Shown piece by piece: positions 18,109-25,933 of a stretch of DNA of 64,000 nt. The stretch lies in NCBI GenBank assembly GCA_002364215.1, contig DEXQ01000007.1, positions 137,222 to 201,221 on the forward strand, in the 5' to 3' direction. Below the pieces are notes generated by a model. That model was not told the origin of the DNA. It saw only the letters and a list, made by a program, of their open reading frames with translations, and did not search any database. This DNA is from Aequorivita sp. UBA3180. GTDB lineage: Bacteria; Bacteroidota; Bacteroidia; Flavobacteriales; Flavobacteriaceae. A program made the translations under genes and the position numbers. The stretch's first letter is position 1. The number at the start of each line of letters is the position of its first letter.

Positions 18109-18873
18109 ATGCCCATACAAAAAGAATCTAATTATTCAGCCCCTGTTTTTTATCCAACTGAAGATTATTCGATTGTTAAATATCTTGATATATCAAAATT
18201 TCTGTCGCTTCTTCAAAAAGAACAAGTTTTCTTTTGTAGACTTGATAAATTTGAGGACAAACTTGAAGGATCGCTTCCAGAAGTTAACATAGGCTATTAT
18301 AAAAAATGGTTCAAAGAAATTGCCGGACCAGCAGGAATGATGAAAAATGAAATTGATGAATATGTTAAAGATAGACTTGATTTCTCTGAAAAGTTTAAAA
18401 AATTAAACTGTATTTCCTGCTGGAATAAAAATATATCTGAATCTTATGCTTTATGGAAGATATACTCAGATATGAATCAAGGCATAATGATTAAATCATC
18501 AATTAATAGAATAATTGAATCCTTCGAAAATTCGAAAGAAATAATTCAAATCAGCGAGGTGAAATATATTGATCATTCTAAAGATTATATTCCCGCTGGT
18601 AACCTCAATTATCCTATAATACACAAAAATATCGCATATAGCTACGAACAGGAAGTCAGATTAATCCATAAAGTAGAAATGAAAAATGGATTAACTCACG
18701 ATTGGGAAAGTGAGCCAAATGTAAACGGAAGATATATTAAAACAGATTTGGATAAATTGATTGATGAGATTGTCGTAAGTCCGTATTCCCCCAATTGGTT
18801 TTACGAAATAATTATGGATATAATGGATAAATACAATTTACATAAGATCATATCATACTCATCAATAAAATAG
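18109..18873 (+). CDS. DUF2971 domain-containing protein
   Basis: A 254-residue cytosolic protein of the DUF2971 family. Characteristic pieces are VKYLDISKFLSLLQKEQVFF with CRLDKFEDKLEG in the N-terminal part, CISCWNKNISESYALWKIY (the family's conserved SCW...ES...W), and IAYSYEQEVRLI near residue 185. The family is common in accessory and defence-associated regions of bacterial genomes; its biochemical activity is not established to my knowledge. It has its own palindrome promoter with almost no leader. Codon use is AT-rich like the rest of the island. Confidence 0.8.
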   Translation: MPIQKESNYSAPVFYPTEDYSIVKYLDISKFLSLLQKEQVFFCRLDKFEDKLEGSLPEVNIGYYKKWFKEIAGPAGMMKNEIDEYVKDRLDFSEKFKKLNCISCWNKNISESYALWKIYSDMNQGIMIKSSINRIIESFENSKEIIQISEVKYIDHSKDYIPAGNLNYPIIHKNIAYSYEQEVRLIHKVEMKNGLTHDWESEPNVNGRYIKTDLDKLIDEIVVSPYSPNWFYEIIMDIMDKYNLHKIISYSSIK

Positions 18874-19001
18874 AAGAAAAAAATTCACGCTAACTATTTC
18901 ACAATTTTGGGATGTTCAAATATAAAAAACACATTTGCCTTTTTGTATTATCGCATTATCTCAAAATGAAATAGATAGCGATTTTGTTTAACAAAAATCT
19001 T

Positions 19002-19083
19002 TATATTTGGTATTCTCCCCGGATTAAATTGCACGCTGTTACGGTTTTCCGTAATAAAGACATACAGGCTTGACTTATATTTG
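19002..19083 (+). promoter_or_regulatory. Palindrome promoter module B (nuclease-like gene)
   Basis: TATATTTG (19002-19009), TATTCTCCCC (19011-19020), perfect palindrome at 19039-19054, 21 bp, -7 box TATATTTG (19076-19083). The leader to the ATG at 19197 is 113 nt and holds an inverted repeat CCCACAT/ATGTGGG (19104-19110, 19148-19154). The remainder of the 323-bp gap has no ORF. Confidence 0.8.
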
Positions 19084-19196
19084 AAATTATAAAAAAATAG
19101 TTTCCCACATTTGCGGTATATCAGCAATAGAAATATCGTTTATACACATGTGGGCGGTAATATTAAAGCGACACCTAACAATAAGACAATTACGAA

Positions 19197-20672
19197 ATGA
19201 AAATATATTTCTCCGATTTTTTCAACATATCACCAGACGACCTTGAAAACTATGGTGCATTTAATTTGTCTTTGATAAATGACCTTCCGCTTTTTATAGA
19301 CCCTTTTTTACTATTTGGTAGTAAGAAACCGGAGTATCAGGTTTTACACAACGAAATTCTTGACTATTTGACTTTTTTAAAATCAAAATCCCAAGAAGGA
19401 ATTAATGACTTGGCTCAAATTCGTAGTTGGTATATATTTTCAGAAGTTAAACAAAATTGGTTTGGTTACAGCAAAGTTGGAAATAGTGGAAGTGGACTTG
19501 GAGAGAAATTTGGCAGAGCAATGTCATCATCAATGCACATTGTTTTTGATGACTTAAGAAAAGAAAAAGTAACTCAAAGTTCGCATCTTGAAAAAGCGGG
19601 ACTCTTTGAAATCGGTGTTGGAAAAGATAATATTAGTGACTTTACCACCAACTTGATTAAAAATTTCTTGCTGACATACACAGAAACTTTTGCCAAAAAA
19701 TACATTGACACTACTCAATTGGAAGTTGTAATGGTTGATAAAGTTTACTTTGATTACGACCTTGAACGTTGGATGCCTAAAGAATTTACACTACCATACA
19801 TTTTTGACGACTTTGTAATTCTTACACCAAGAGACATTCTGACAAAAGACGACAATTGGATAAATAGTAATGATTTAAGGGGAAACTTTACAAGAATATG
19901 CAATAGTATCCAAAATGACAGATTGCGAAACGAAATCTTTAACTATTTCCAAAAGAAACTACCAAAACCACCAAAGAACAAAAAGAATACACAGAGAGAA
20001 GTTACAAAAGCTATTCAATCAACTATCCGACAATTTCCTGAAATAATAAAATGGTATATCAAACAAAAAGAAGAAAATAAAGAAGGAGCAAAAAATATAT
20101 CAAAGCAGAAAGTTCAAGAAGTTGAGTCGGTTTTTATTCATCAAATCAGTTCATTTGTTGAGACCTTACTTGAACAAACCAAATTTTATGAAATCAGTCC
20201 ACAAAGTTCTTATGACCAAGCATTACAAAGAATATCTTTCTTAAAACAAGTAATTGAAACCAATGATGGATATAAACTTTTTTATATTGACGGTAAACCG
20301 ATTAAAAGAGAAGATGATTTACAAATTATCTATCGACTTACTTGGTTTGCATCTGACTTTGACATTAACAGAGAAGTAAATAATGGTCGTGGGCCAGTGG
20401 ACTACGCAATTTCAAAAGGTTCAAAAGATAAAACACTAATTGAATTTAAACTTGCTTCAAACTCAAAACTCAAGCATAACCTTGCAAAACAAGTTGAGGT
20501 TTATGAACAAGCAAATAACACAAAAAACTCTATTAAGGTAATTCTGTATTTTGAAAATTCTGAATTAAGGAAAGTAAATAAAATACTGAAAGAATTAAAA
20601 ATTGAAAACAAGTCCGATATAATTCTCATTGACGCAGGTCGAAAAATATCAGCATCAAATGTTAAACAGTAG
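19197..20672 (+). CDS. Putative PD-(D/E)XK-type nuclease protein, 491 aa
   Basis: A 491-residue protein without signal peptide or membrane helix. The last 100 residues carry a likely restriction-endonuclease-like core: GRGPVDYAIS followed by KTLIEFKLAS (D...E-F-K spacing of the PD-(D/E)XK fold), then HNLAKQVEVYEQAN, which resembles the conserved Q-x-x-x-Y helix of such nucleases. The N-terminal 380 residues are a mostly helical region of unrecognised fold with a charged KQKEENKEGAKN stretch in the middle. It lies in a defence-like neighbourhood, 160 bp before an ABC-type ATPase on the same strand. An anti-phage role for the pair is a hypothesis only. Confidence 0.6.
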   Translation: MKIYFSDFFNISPDDLENYGAFNLSLINDLPLFIDPFLLFGSKKPEYQVLHNEILDYLTFLKSKSQEGINDLAQIRSWYIFSEVKQNWFGYSKVGNSGSGLGEKFGRAMSSSMHIVFDDLRKEKVTQSSHLEKAGLFEIGVGKDNISDFTTNLIKNFLLTYTETFAKKYIDTTQLEVVMVDKVYFDYDLERWMPKEFTLPYIFDDFVILTPRDILTKDDNWINSNDLRGNFTRICNSIQNDRLRNEIFNYFQKKLPKPPKNKKNTQREVTKAIQSTIRQFPEIIKWYIKQKEENKEGAKNISKQKVQEVESVFIHQISSFVETLLEQTKFYEISPQSSYDQALQRISFLKQVIETNDGYKLFYIDGKPIKREDDLQIIYRLTWFASDFDINREVNNGRGPVDYAISKGSKDKTLIEFKLASNSKLKHNLAKQVEVYEQANNTKNSIKVILYFENSELRKVNKILKELKIENKSDIILIDAGRKISASNVKQ

Positions 20673-20706
20673 AATAAATACTACAGCCAACAGCTCCTAC
20701 CCAAAA

Positions 20707-20777
20707 GTGGCGGTCAAGCTTTGTACATCTATCAAAGTTTCTACTTGGCTGACAGTGAAGTGCTTCGAAGCCGCCAC
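20707..20777 (+). other. Hairpin between nuclease-like and ATPase genes
   Basis: GTGGCGG (20707-20713) pairs with CCGCCAC (20771-20777), with an internal hairpin around CAAGCTTTG/CAAAG..CTTG. It fills most of the 160-bp gap and could terminate, attenuate or process the transcript between the genes. No operator palindrome is present in this gap. Confidence 0.5.
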
Positions 20778-20832
20778 CTTCGGATAGCTTCGACAAGTTA
20801 GGTGCAAGCCGCAAAAAAACCAGCTAAAAAAT

Positions 20833-22569
20833 ATGATTAGGATAATTGAAATAGAAAATATAAAAGGGATTGCACAAAGAACCCTTGACCTCGGAATTTA
20901 TCCGAACAAACCTAGCTTATTAGTTGCACCAAATGGTTTTGGGAAAAGTTCATTAGCTACAGCATTCAATTCTATGAATAACAATCGTATTGTTCTTGCC
21001 GAAGATGATTTGCACGCTGAAAATGTTGCAAATCTACCACGAATAGCCATTGAATATAAGGATGTAAATGGAACAATATACAATTTAGAGGCAACGAATA
21101 ATTCTAATACCATAAGCTCGCATTTTGATTACTTCGTGATAAATAACTTAACTAAACCGAAAGGAATTGGTTCACGCTTTGGTAATGCAACTGCAAGATT
21201 GGAAATAAAGGATGTTGTTTTAGTTGATAGAATTCCTGCAAATACTAAATTCAATTATTCTTATAGAAATAGTCAAGCTGCTTTCGGTAATTGTGGTAAA
21301 GTTCTTCCAAATGCAAATTCTGTTTTGACAAATTTGGTTTTAGTAGAAAAATTAAGTGAGAACTATCTCGCATTGCAGCGTGCTAATGGAAATAGAATAC
21401 AACAAAGATTAAATCTCATAATCGACTCAATAAATGCCCAAGATTCAGCAGCAACAGCCAATGTTTTAAATAATTGGGTTTCTCTAAACTGTTTAGACGA
21501 CTTAAAACAGATTGACTATTTAAACACAATTGGGAATTTAATTAATGAATTTGATATTGGTTACAATTGTGAAACTAAAAGTTATTTGGCTGCTATTCAA
21601 ATAATTTCACTTTATAACAACGACCCAAATAATTTTAAAGCCGCTTGTGTTTTTAGTAATTACCATTTAGACAAGCACCGTTTTGACCAAACTCTTACAA
21701 CTTTTAATTGTACTTGGAGAAATATTAGCACAAGTCAAACAGCTGGAAAATTAGTAGTGAAATTTCCACAAGCGACAGATATTTCAAACGGTCAAAGGGA
21801 TATTTTGACCTTTATATCAATGCTATTTAGAGCTAAAAGACATTTAAAAAAAGGTGCAAATATTTTAATAATTGATGAAGTATTTGATTATTTAGATGAT
21901 GCAAATCTAACAGCAGCTCAATATTACATTACTCAATTTATAAAAGATTTCAAGCTTGCCGACAAAAACATTTATCCTTTAATATTGACACATTTAAATC
22001 CTAATTATTTTAAAAATTTCACATTTAGTGATCAAAAGGTTTATTATCTAAACAAGTCAAATATTCAAGTTGCACGGGGAATAATCAACCTTTTGAGAAA
22101 TAGAGAAGATTTGACTATCAAAGATGATGTGTCTAAATATTTACTTCATTACGACCCAGGAACAATTAACAAGCGGAATGAATTTAGAGCATTAAATATA
22201 CCTGAACTTTGGGGAGAAAATGACAATTTTAAAAATCACTTAAACAATGAAGTACAAAACTATTTATCTGACCAACCTTACGACCCCTTTGCTGTATGTG
22301 GTGGTTTAAGAATAAGAATAGAAGAAATTGCTTATAACAAACTTCAAAGTCCTCATGCGAGAACTGCCTATCTGAATACTCATAAAACTAGAAGTAAATT
22401 GGAAAAAGCAGAAGAAATTGGTTTTACCTCACCAGAATCTCACTATTTATTAGGAATTATATATAATGAAGGAATGCACTGGAAGTTGAACCAAGATAAT
22501 GTTTCCCCAATCGCATCAAAATTGGAAAACCTTACAATCAAAAAATTAATTGCGGATGTGTTCGTTTAA
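20833..22569 (+). CDS. ABC/SMC-like AAA ATPase, 578 aa
   Basis: A soluble ATPase with all parts of an ABC-type head: Walker A APNGFGKSS near residues 32-40, signature-like DISNGQRD near 316-323, Walker B ILIIDEVFDYLDD near 342-354, and an H-loop LTHLN shortly after. The coiled-coil insert is very short, unlike SMC or RecN. No TOPRIM domain is present, so it is not a canonical OLD nuclease. A C-terminal extension of about 150 residues is unrecognised. Solitary ATPases like this are frequent in defence islands with a separate effector; the upstream PD-(D/E)XK-like protein is the natural candidate partner. Confidence 0.75.
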   Translation: MIRIIEIENIKGIAQRTLDLGIYPNKPSLLVAPNGFGKSSLATAFNSMNNNRIVLAEDDLHAENVANLPRIAIEYKDVNGTIYNLEATNNSNTISSHFDYFVINNLTKPKGIGSRFGNATARLEIKDVVLVDRIPANTKFNYSYRNSQAAFGNCGKVLPNANSVLTNLVLVEKLSENYLALQRANGNRIQQRLNLIIDSINAQDSAATANVLNNWVSLNCLDDLKQIDYLNTIGNLINEFDIGYNCETKSYLAAIQIISLYNNDPNNFKAACVFSNYHLDKHRFDQTLTTFNCTWRNISTSQTAGKLVVKFPQATDISNGQRDILTFISMLFRAKRHLKKGANILIIDEVFDYLDDANLTAAQYYITQFIKDFKLADKNIYPLILTHLNPNYFKNFTFSDQKVYYLNKSNIQVARGIINLLRNREDLTIKDDVSKYLLHYDPGTINKRNEFRALNIPELWGENDNFKNHLNNEVQNYLSDQPYDPFAVCGGLRIRIEEIAYNKLQSPHARTAYLNTHKTRSKLEKAEEIGFTSPESHYLLGIIYNEGMHWKLNQDNVSPIASKLENLTIKKLIADVFV

Positions 22570-22604
22570 GAGAAATATGGAGAAAAGCCAGCACCTAAAA
22601 ATGT

Positions 22605-22705
22605 TAGCCGTTGCACAAACCCGTAATTTTCAAAACCCAAATCCACATAGGCCGATTTAAACAGCTTTGTTTTTTGGGTACCTTCTAAAATGATATAGAT
22701 AGCGG
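22605..22705 (+). repeat. Conserved 3' intergenic block, copy 1
   Basis: Begins near GTTAGCCGTTGCAC, passes through CGTAATTTTCAAAACCC and a CATAGGCCG..CAGCTTTG imperfect hairpin, and ends TTCTAAAATGATATAGATAG. Related blocks follow the PLD-like gene (24580-24670) and the DUF262 gene (36521-36626). In each case the block lies after the stop codon and before a palindrome promoter module. Confidence 0.7.
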
Positions 22706-22724
22706 TTCTATTAACAAAAAATTT

Positions 22725-22776
22725 TATATTTGGTGTTCTCCCCGGTTAGAATGCAGTCTGTTGCGGTTTTCTGTAT
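22725..22776 (+). promoter_or_regulatory. Decayed palindrome module
   Basis: TATATTTG (22725-22732) and GTGTTCTCCCC are intact, but the palindrome reads TTGCGGTTTTCTGTAT (22761-22776) and no -7 box lies 21 bp downstream. A near-identical decayed copy is at 36644-36695. It is followed by a second, intact module, so it looks like a duplicated relic. Confidence 0.65.
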
Positions 22777-22798
22777 GTGTGGGTTTGCGTTTGTGGTG

Positions 22799-22874
22799 GC
22801 CTCGATACACTTCGACAAGCTCAGCACAGGCATTTTTAAGCTCCGCTTCGCTTCATAAAAAGCACTCGGTCACC
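22799..22874. repeat. 76-bp insertion flanked by a GTGGTG direct repeat
   Basis: Compared with the homologous block at 36.7 kb, this copy has 76 extra bases between two GTGGTG copies (22793-22798 and 22875-22880). The uninterrupted block has a single GTGGTG. The insert contains the dispersed ACACTTCGACAAGCTCAG-type repeat and a TTTTTA/TAAAAA hairpin. It looks like a small mobile repeat with a 6-bp target duplication. Confidence 0.6.
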
Positions 22875-22969
22875 GTGGTGATTTTTGCTTTTCTAGTATA
22901 GTGATTATAAAATAGTTTTTTTTGCTCTTAGCTTATAGCTTAAGGCCTACGGCATACTGCAAAAAGAGT

Positions 22970-23050
22970 TATATTTGGTTTTCTCCCTGGTTAATTAAGT
23001 CCCCATTACGGTTTTCCGTAATTGAAGGATTTAATTTGTTTTTACATTTG
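22970..23050 (+). promoter_or_regulatory. Palindrome promoter module C (DUF6232 gene)
   Basis: TATATTTG (22970-22977), TTTTCTCCC, perfect palindrome 23006-23021, 21 bp, -7 box TACATTTG (23043-23050). The leader to the ATG at 23152 is 101 nt. Confidence 0.8.
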
Positions 23051-23151
23051 AAATTATAAACCTGAATGCTTATTCAATGAATATGCATAAGAGGTTATGT
23101 AGAATTTAAAGAAGATAATAACCATTTATTAACTTAACCAATAAGAAAATT

Positions 23152-23535
23152 ATGGAAACAAACGAACAGCATCAAGAAAAAATGTTTTATCAAGATAGTA
23201 CTGTAACCGTTACTCAATCACGATATATTGCAGGTAGTAAAACCTATGCTATGCGAAACATTTCGTCTGTATCTTTATTTAAAATTGATAAAAGTCGGAC
23301 TGGTGCAATTTTATTATTAATTGTTGGCATTCTATTGTTATTTTTTGAGGGAATAAGGGTGGTAGGTGTAATTTTAGCTATCCTTGGAGGCATTTGGCTT
23401 TTCTCAATAAAAGATGAATATTCTGTTAGGATTAGTACTAATGCTGGAGAAGCGAATAGTCTAGTTTCTAAAGACCAAGCGTATATTCAAAAAGTGGTAA
23501 ATGCTCTTAACGATGCTATAATCCATAGAGGTTGA
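23152..23535 (+). CDS. DUF6232 family membrane protein
   Basis: A 127-residue protein: an N-terminal beta-rich part (MFYQDSTVTVTQSRYI, then TYAMRNISSVSLFKI), two closely spaced hydrophobic helices (about residues 53-85, AILLLIVGILLLFF and VVGVILAILGGIWLF), and a C-terminal part (YSVRISTNAGEANSLVSKD) with an alternating hydrophobic pattern and a terminal helix. This is the DUF6232 layout, a split PH-like domain interrupted by a membrane hairpin. Function unknown; similar proteins occur in bacterial and phage accessory regions. It has its own palindrome promoter. Confidence 0.75.
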   Translation: METNEQHQEKMFYQDSTVTVTQSRYIAGSKTYAMRNISSVSLFKIDKSRTGAILLLIVGILLLFFEGIRVVGVILAILGGIWLFSIKDEYSVRISTNAGEANSLVSKDQAYIQKVVNALNDAIIHRG

Positions 23536-23544
23536 ATTTAGTAT

Positions 23545-23625
23545 TTAATTTGAATCTCTCGCCGATTAAAATGTAGACTGTTACGGTTTTCCGTAATTGG
23601 TGGGTTTAAGTTTGATTTATATTTG
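23545..23625 (+). promoter_or_regulatory. Palindrome promoter module D (PLD-like gene)
   Basis: TTAATTTG (23545-23552), ATCTCTCGCC in place of the CTCCCC tract, perfect palindrome 23581-23596, 21 bp, -7 box TATATTTG (23618-23625). The module begins only 10 bp after the DUF6232 stop. The leader to ATG 23725 is 99 nt. Confidence 0.8.
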
Positions 23626-23724
23626 GAAGCAATAGAAGGAAAATTTTTAATAACTTGTTTTTAGTCAAGTCTATCAGAGTTATAAATCTATAAGGTTGGG
23701 AGTATAAATAAGTTATAAACGATT

Positions 23725-24558
23725 ATGAAAAAATCTAGTGACAGTCCGTTAACATCATCTGAATTACAAAAAAAGTTTGCTGAATTGGATAAAGGAAAAG
23801 AGAACCTTAATGAATTTGTTATACCAAATGATAGGATTTACGTCGATTCAAAAGGCGCAAAAAATTTTGTTGTATCTCAAAATAATTCTATAAAAATTGA
23901 GAAACCTGAGTTTGATAGCATAGAAACTCATTTTCGTGATATTGAAAGTTCTTTGATTCAGAAAATTCTTGAATTTAAAGATGACTTAATCGTGGGATGT
24001 GTTGCTTGGTTAACTTCATACAAAATACTAGACGCACTAGCCAAATGCAATAATGTGCAAATCATTGTTCAAAAGGAAGATTTCTTAAGACCTGATATTA
24101 ATCAAAAACATAAGTCGAAATTCAAAAATGAGTTACAAAAGAAATATGGACTTATTAATTGTGATATCCCAAGGTCTTGGTTCAAAGAGCCAATGGGAGA
24201 ATTAAGTGTTTGTGCGGATCCAACAGTTGATGGTGTTAGATGTGTCGGGAATCACAATTCCGATAAAAAACCTGCTTTCCCGCGAATGCATAATAAATTT
24301 TTAGTTTTTTGTAGAATAAATGTAAGTGAAGATTATGAAAAATTTAGTTATAAAGCGGTATCAGCTTGGACAGGTTCATTTAACCTGACATATAATGCAA
24401 CATATTCATTAGAAAATGCTATATCGTTTAATGACAATAGTGGGACAAATAAATTAATAAACGGTTATTTAAAGGAGCATCATCAGATTTTTTGTATTTC
24501 GGAGAAACTTAATTGGAAAAAAGACTGGATAGTGCCAGAATTTAGGATTGGGACGTAA
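23725..24558 (+). CDS. Phospholipase D-like domain protein, putative nuclease
   Basis: A 277-residue cytosolic protein. The C-terminal third carries a single HxK-type motif, MHNKFLVF (His-x-Lys), followed about 35 residues later by AWTGSFNLTYNATYSLENA, the Gly-Ser-x-Asn element of the PLD superfamily. The N-terminal half includes LIVGCVAWLTSYKILDALAK, the strand-helix typical of PLD nucleases that act on DNA as dimers. The Asp of the classical HKD triad is not obvious. Its setting in the island suggests a defence effector or repair nuclease. It has its own promoter module and a terminator-like hairpin after it. Confidence 0.75.
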   Translation: MKKSSDSPLTSSELQKKFAELDKGKENLNEFVIPNDRIYVDSKGAKNFVVSQNNSIKIEKPEFDSIETHFRDIESSLIQKILEFKDDLIVGCVAWLTSYKILDALAKCNNVQIIVQKEDFLRPDINQKHKSKFKNELQKKYGLINCDIPRSWFKEPMGELSVCADPTVDGVRCVGNHNSDKKPAFPRMHNKFLVFCRINVSEDYEKFSYKAVSAWTGSFNLTYNATYSLENAISFNDNSGTNKLINGYLKEHHQIFCISEKLNWKKDWIVPEFRIGT

Positions 24559-24579
24559 AATAACTGTTTACAGCACGGA

Positions 24580-24670
24580 TAACCGTTGCACGCCCCATAA
24601 TTTTTAAAACCGAACCAATATAAGTCGCTTAAGTCGGCTTTTTTTTTGTTATGTTTAGATAGCTTTTCTA
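24580..24670 (+). repeat. Conserved 3' intergenic block, copy 2
   Basis: AACCGTTGCACGCCCCATAA, TTTTTAAAACCG, then the terminator-like hairpin and TTTAGATAG. Homologous in order to 22605-22705 and 36521-36626. Confidence 0.7.
24622..24648 (+). terminator. Intrinsic terminator after the PLD-like gene
   Basis: AAGTCG (24622-24627) pairs with CGGCTT (24635-24640), followed by a run of nine T. It separates the PLD-like gene from the hxs operon promoter. Confidence 0.75.
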
Positions 24671-24685
24671 TTTAGCAAAAATCTT

Positions 24686-24799
24686 TATATTTGATATTCT
24701 CCCCCTTTGGCCACCGAAGCTTTATGCGTAGGTGGGATGTTAAAATTGAGGGTGTTACGGTTTTCCGTAAAAGCATTTGTATTAAAGGGTTTATATTTA
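24686..24799 (+). promoter_or_regulatory. Palindrome promoter module E (hxs operon), with a 33-bp insertion
   Basis: TATATTTG (24686-24693), ATTCTCCCC, then about 33 extra bases containing a CCACC/GGTGG hairpin (24711-24735), then perfect palindrome 24755-24770, 21 bp, and TATATTTA (24792-24799) as the -7 box. In the other island modules the first box starts 36-37 bp before the palindrome; here it is 69. The leader to the hxsA ATG is 105 nt. Confidence 0.75.
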
Positions 24800-24904
24800 A
24801 AAGTTTTATTGCTGGCTTTTATAGAATCAAAAATGGTAGTACTTCTAATATGAATTTGATTTGAATAACAAGAATAAAAGATTTTAATTTATATATCCTA
24901 CGCT

Positions 24905-25558
24905 ATGAAAACGAATTTCTCTTCTCTTATTAAAAAAGTTTTCCTTAGTTCCATTGCGGGTATTTTGGCAAATAATTCATCAGCTGCCGCACCCAATTTT
25001 GATAGTATTTCCCTGAAAAGTGAGGATAAGGAACAATCTCGATTAAAATTTTATGATTTAACCCCAAAACTTATATTGAAGCAAAATAAGAATTCAGAAC
25101 TCATGGTTATGGCCCACCGAAGCCACCGCTCTCATTCATCACATCGTTCGCACTATTCTAGCACTTCTGGTAGCACTTCTCGTAGTTCCAGTTCGAGTTC
25201 ACGAAGTTCCAGTTCTAATTCTAGTTCTAGCAATAATTCTAATTCATCAAATAATTCAACCCCTTCCAATTTTTATAATTCAAATACTTCTAAATCAACT
25301 TCTGGTATAAGTGTCGCTACATTGTCTCTAGGAGATCGAAATCTAAAACTTGGAATGTCCGGAAGCGATGTAACTCAACTCATTAATATATTGATTAAGA
25401 AAGGTTATTTAAAATTGGAAAATGGCGAAACAACTGTAAGTGGAACTTATACCTATGATGAAACTATTGAGGCTGTTGTAAAGAAATTTCAAAAGGACAA
25501 TGGCCTAGAGAACGATGGCGAATGTGGACCCACAACAACATATTATTTAAAGAATTAA
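24905..25558 (+). CDS. hxsA: His-Xaa-Ser repeat protein HxsA, exported precursor with a peptidoglycan-binding domain
   Basis: A 217-residue protein. Residues 1-30 look like a signal peptide (SLIKKVFLSSIAG, cleavage near NNSSAAA). Residues 71-85 are five consecutive His-x-Ser units (HRS HRS HSS HRS HYS), the hallmark of HxsA, followed by a Ser/Asn-rich linker to about residue 137. Residues about 150-217 form a PG_binding_1-type domain (LKLGMSGSDVTQLINILIKK, then AVVKKFQKDNGLENDGECGP). HxsA is the presumed substrate of the radical SAM proteins encoded after it; the modification has not been defined to my knowledge. The gene starts the nine-gene operon, one base ahead of hxsD. Confidence 0.9.
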   Translation: MKTNFSSLIKKVFLSSIAGILANNSSAAAPNFDSISLKSEDKEQSRLKFYDLTPKLILKQNKNSELMVMAHRSHRSHSSHRSHYSSTSGSTSRSSSSSSRSSSSNSSSSNNSNSSNNSTPSNFYNSNTSKSTSGISVATLSLGDRNLKLGMSGSDVTQLINILIKKGYLKLENGETTVSGTYTYDETIEAVVKKFQKDNGLENDGECGPTTTYYLKN

Positions 25559-25559
25559 A

Positions 25560-25925
25560 ATGGTTGTAAATAAATTAGACAATAGAAACTTTGAGTTATC
25601 CATTAACAGCTTGTTGTATAATGAATCAGTTATCCATAAATGTTTCTATTGGTATTGCGATAAATTTTCTTTCGATATTAAAATCCAAAAAGATCTTTTT
25701 GTAGTGTCTATTACTAATTTTCCTGAGCACCTTAATTTTGATGAGATTTTAATTGCCATAAAGAAGGATTTAATCGACTTTAAAACTCGGGATATTATTG
25801 CAAACGACACAGCTAATATTCGAGCATTATTAATTGCAAAAGCTTTTGCTCATAGTGATGAATTCGATGAAGCACCGCCCGGTTTAATAGATGATCCCGT
25901 TGGGTTTAAACTCTCTGACTTTTAG
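25560..25925 (+). CDS. hxsD: His-Xaa-Ser system protein HxsD
   Basis: A 121-residue cytosolic protein between hxsA and hxsB. It matches the HxsD family in position, size and sequence features: an N-terminal NELLYNESVIHKCFYWYCDK-like region (here SLLYNESVIHKCFYWYCDKF), beta-strand FVVSITNFPEH, and a conserved C-terminal DTANIRALLIAKAFAHSDE. HxsD occurs only with HxsA/B/C and is thought to support maturation, perhaps by presenting the precursor to the radical SAM enzymes. Its role is not demonstrated. Spacing is one base to hxsA and eight to hxsB. Confidence 0.85.
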   Translation: MVVNKLDNRNFELSINSLLYNESVIHKCFYWYCDKFSFDIKIQKDLFVVSITNFPEHLNFDEILIAIKKDLIDFKTRDIIANDTANIRALLIAKAFAHSDEFDEAPPGLIDDPVGFKLSDF

Positions 25926-25933
25926 CTTTTGCG

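Noticed and set aside
19173..20802. ACCTAAC before the nuclease-like gene and GTTAGGT after it, like attC core sites of an integron
   Set aside because: The two heptamers are in the wrong relative orientation for a cassette in this gene direction, no attC-like repeats recur after the other genes, and no integrase is in the window.
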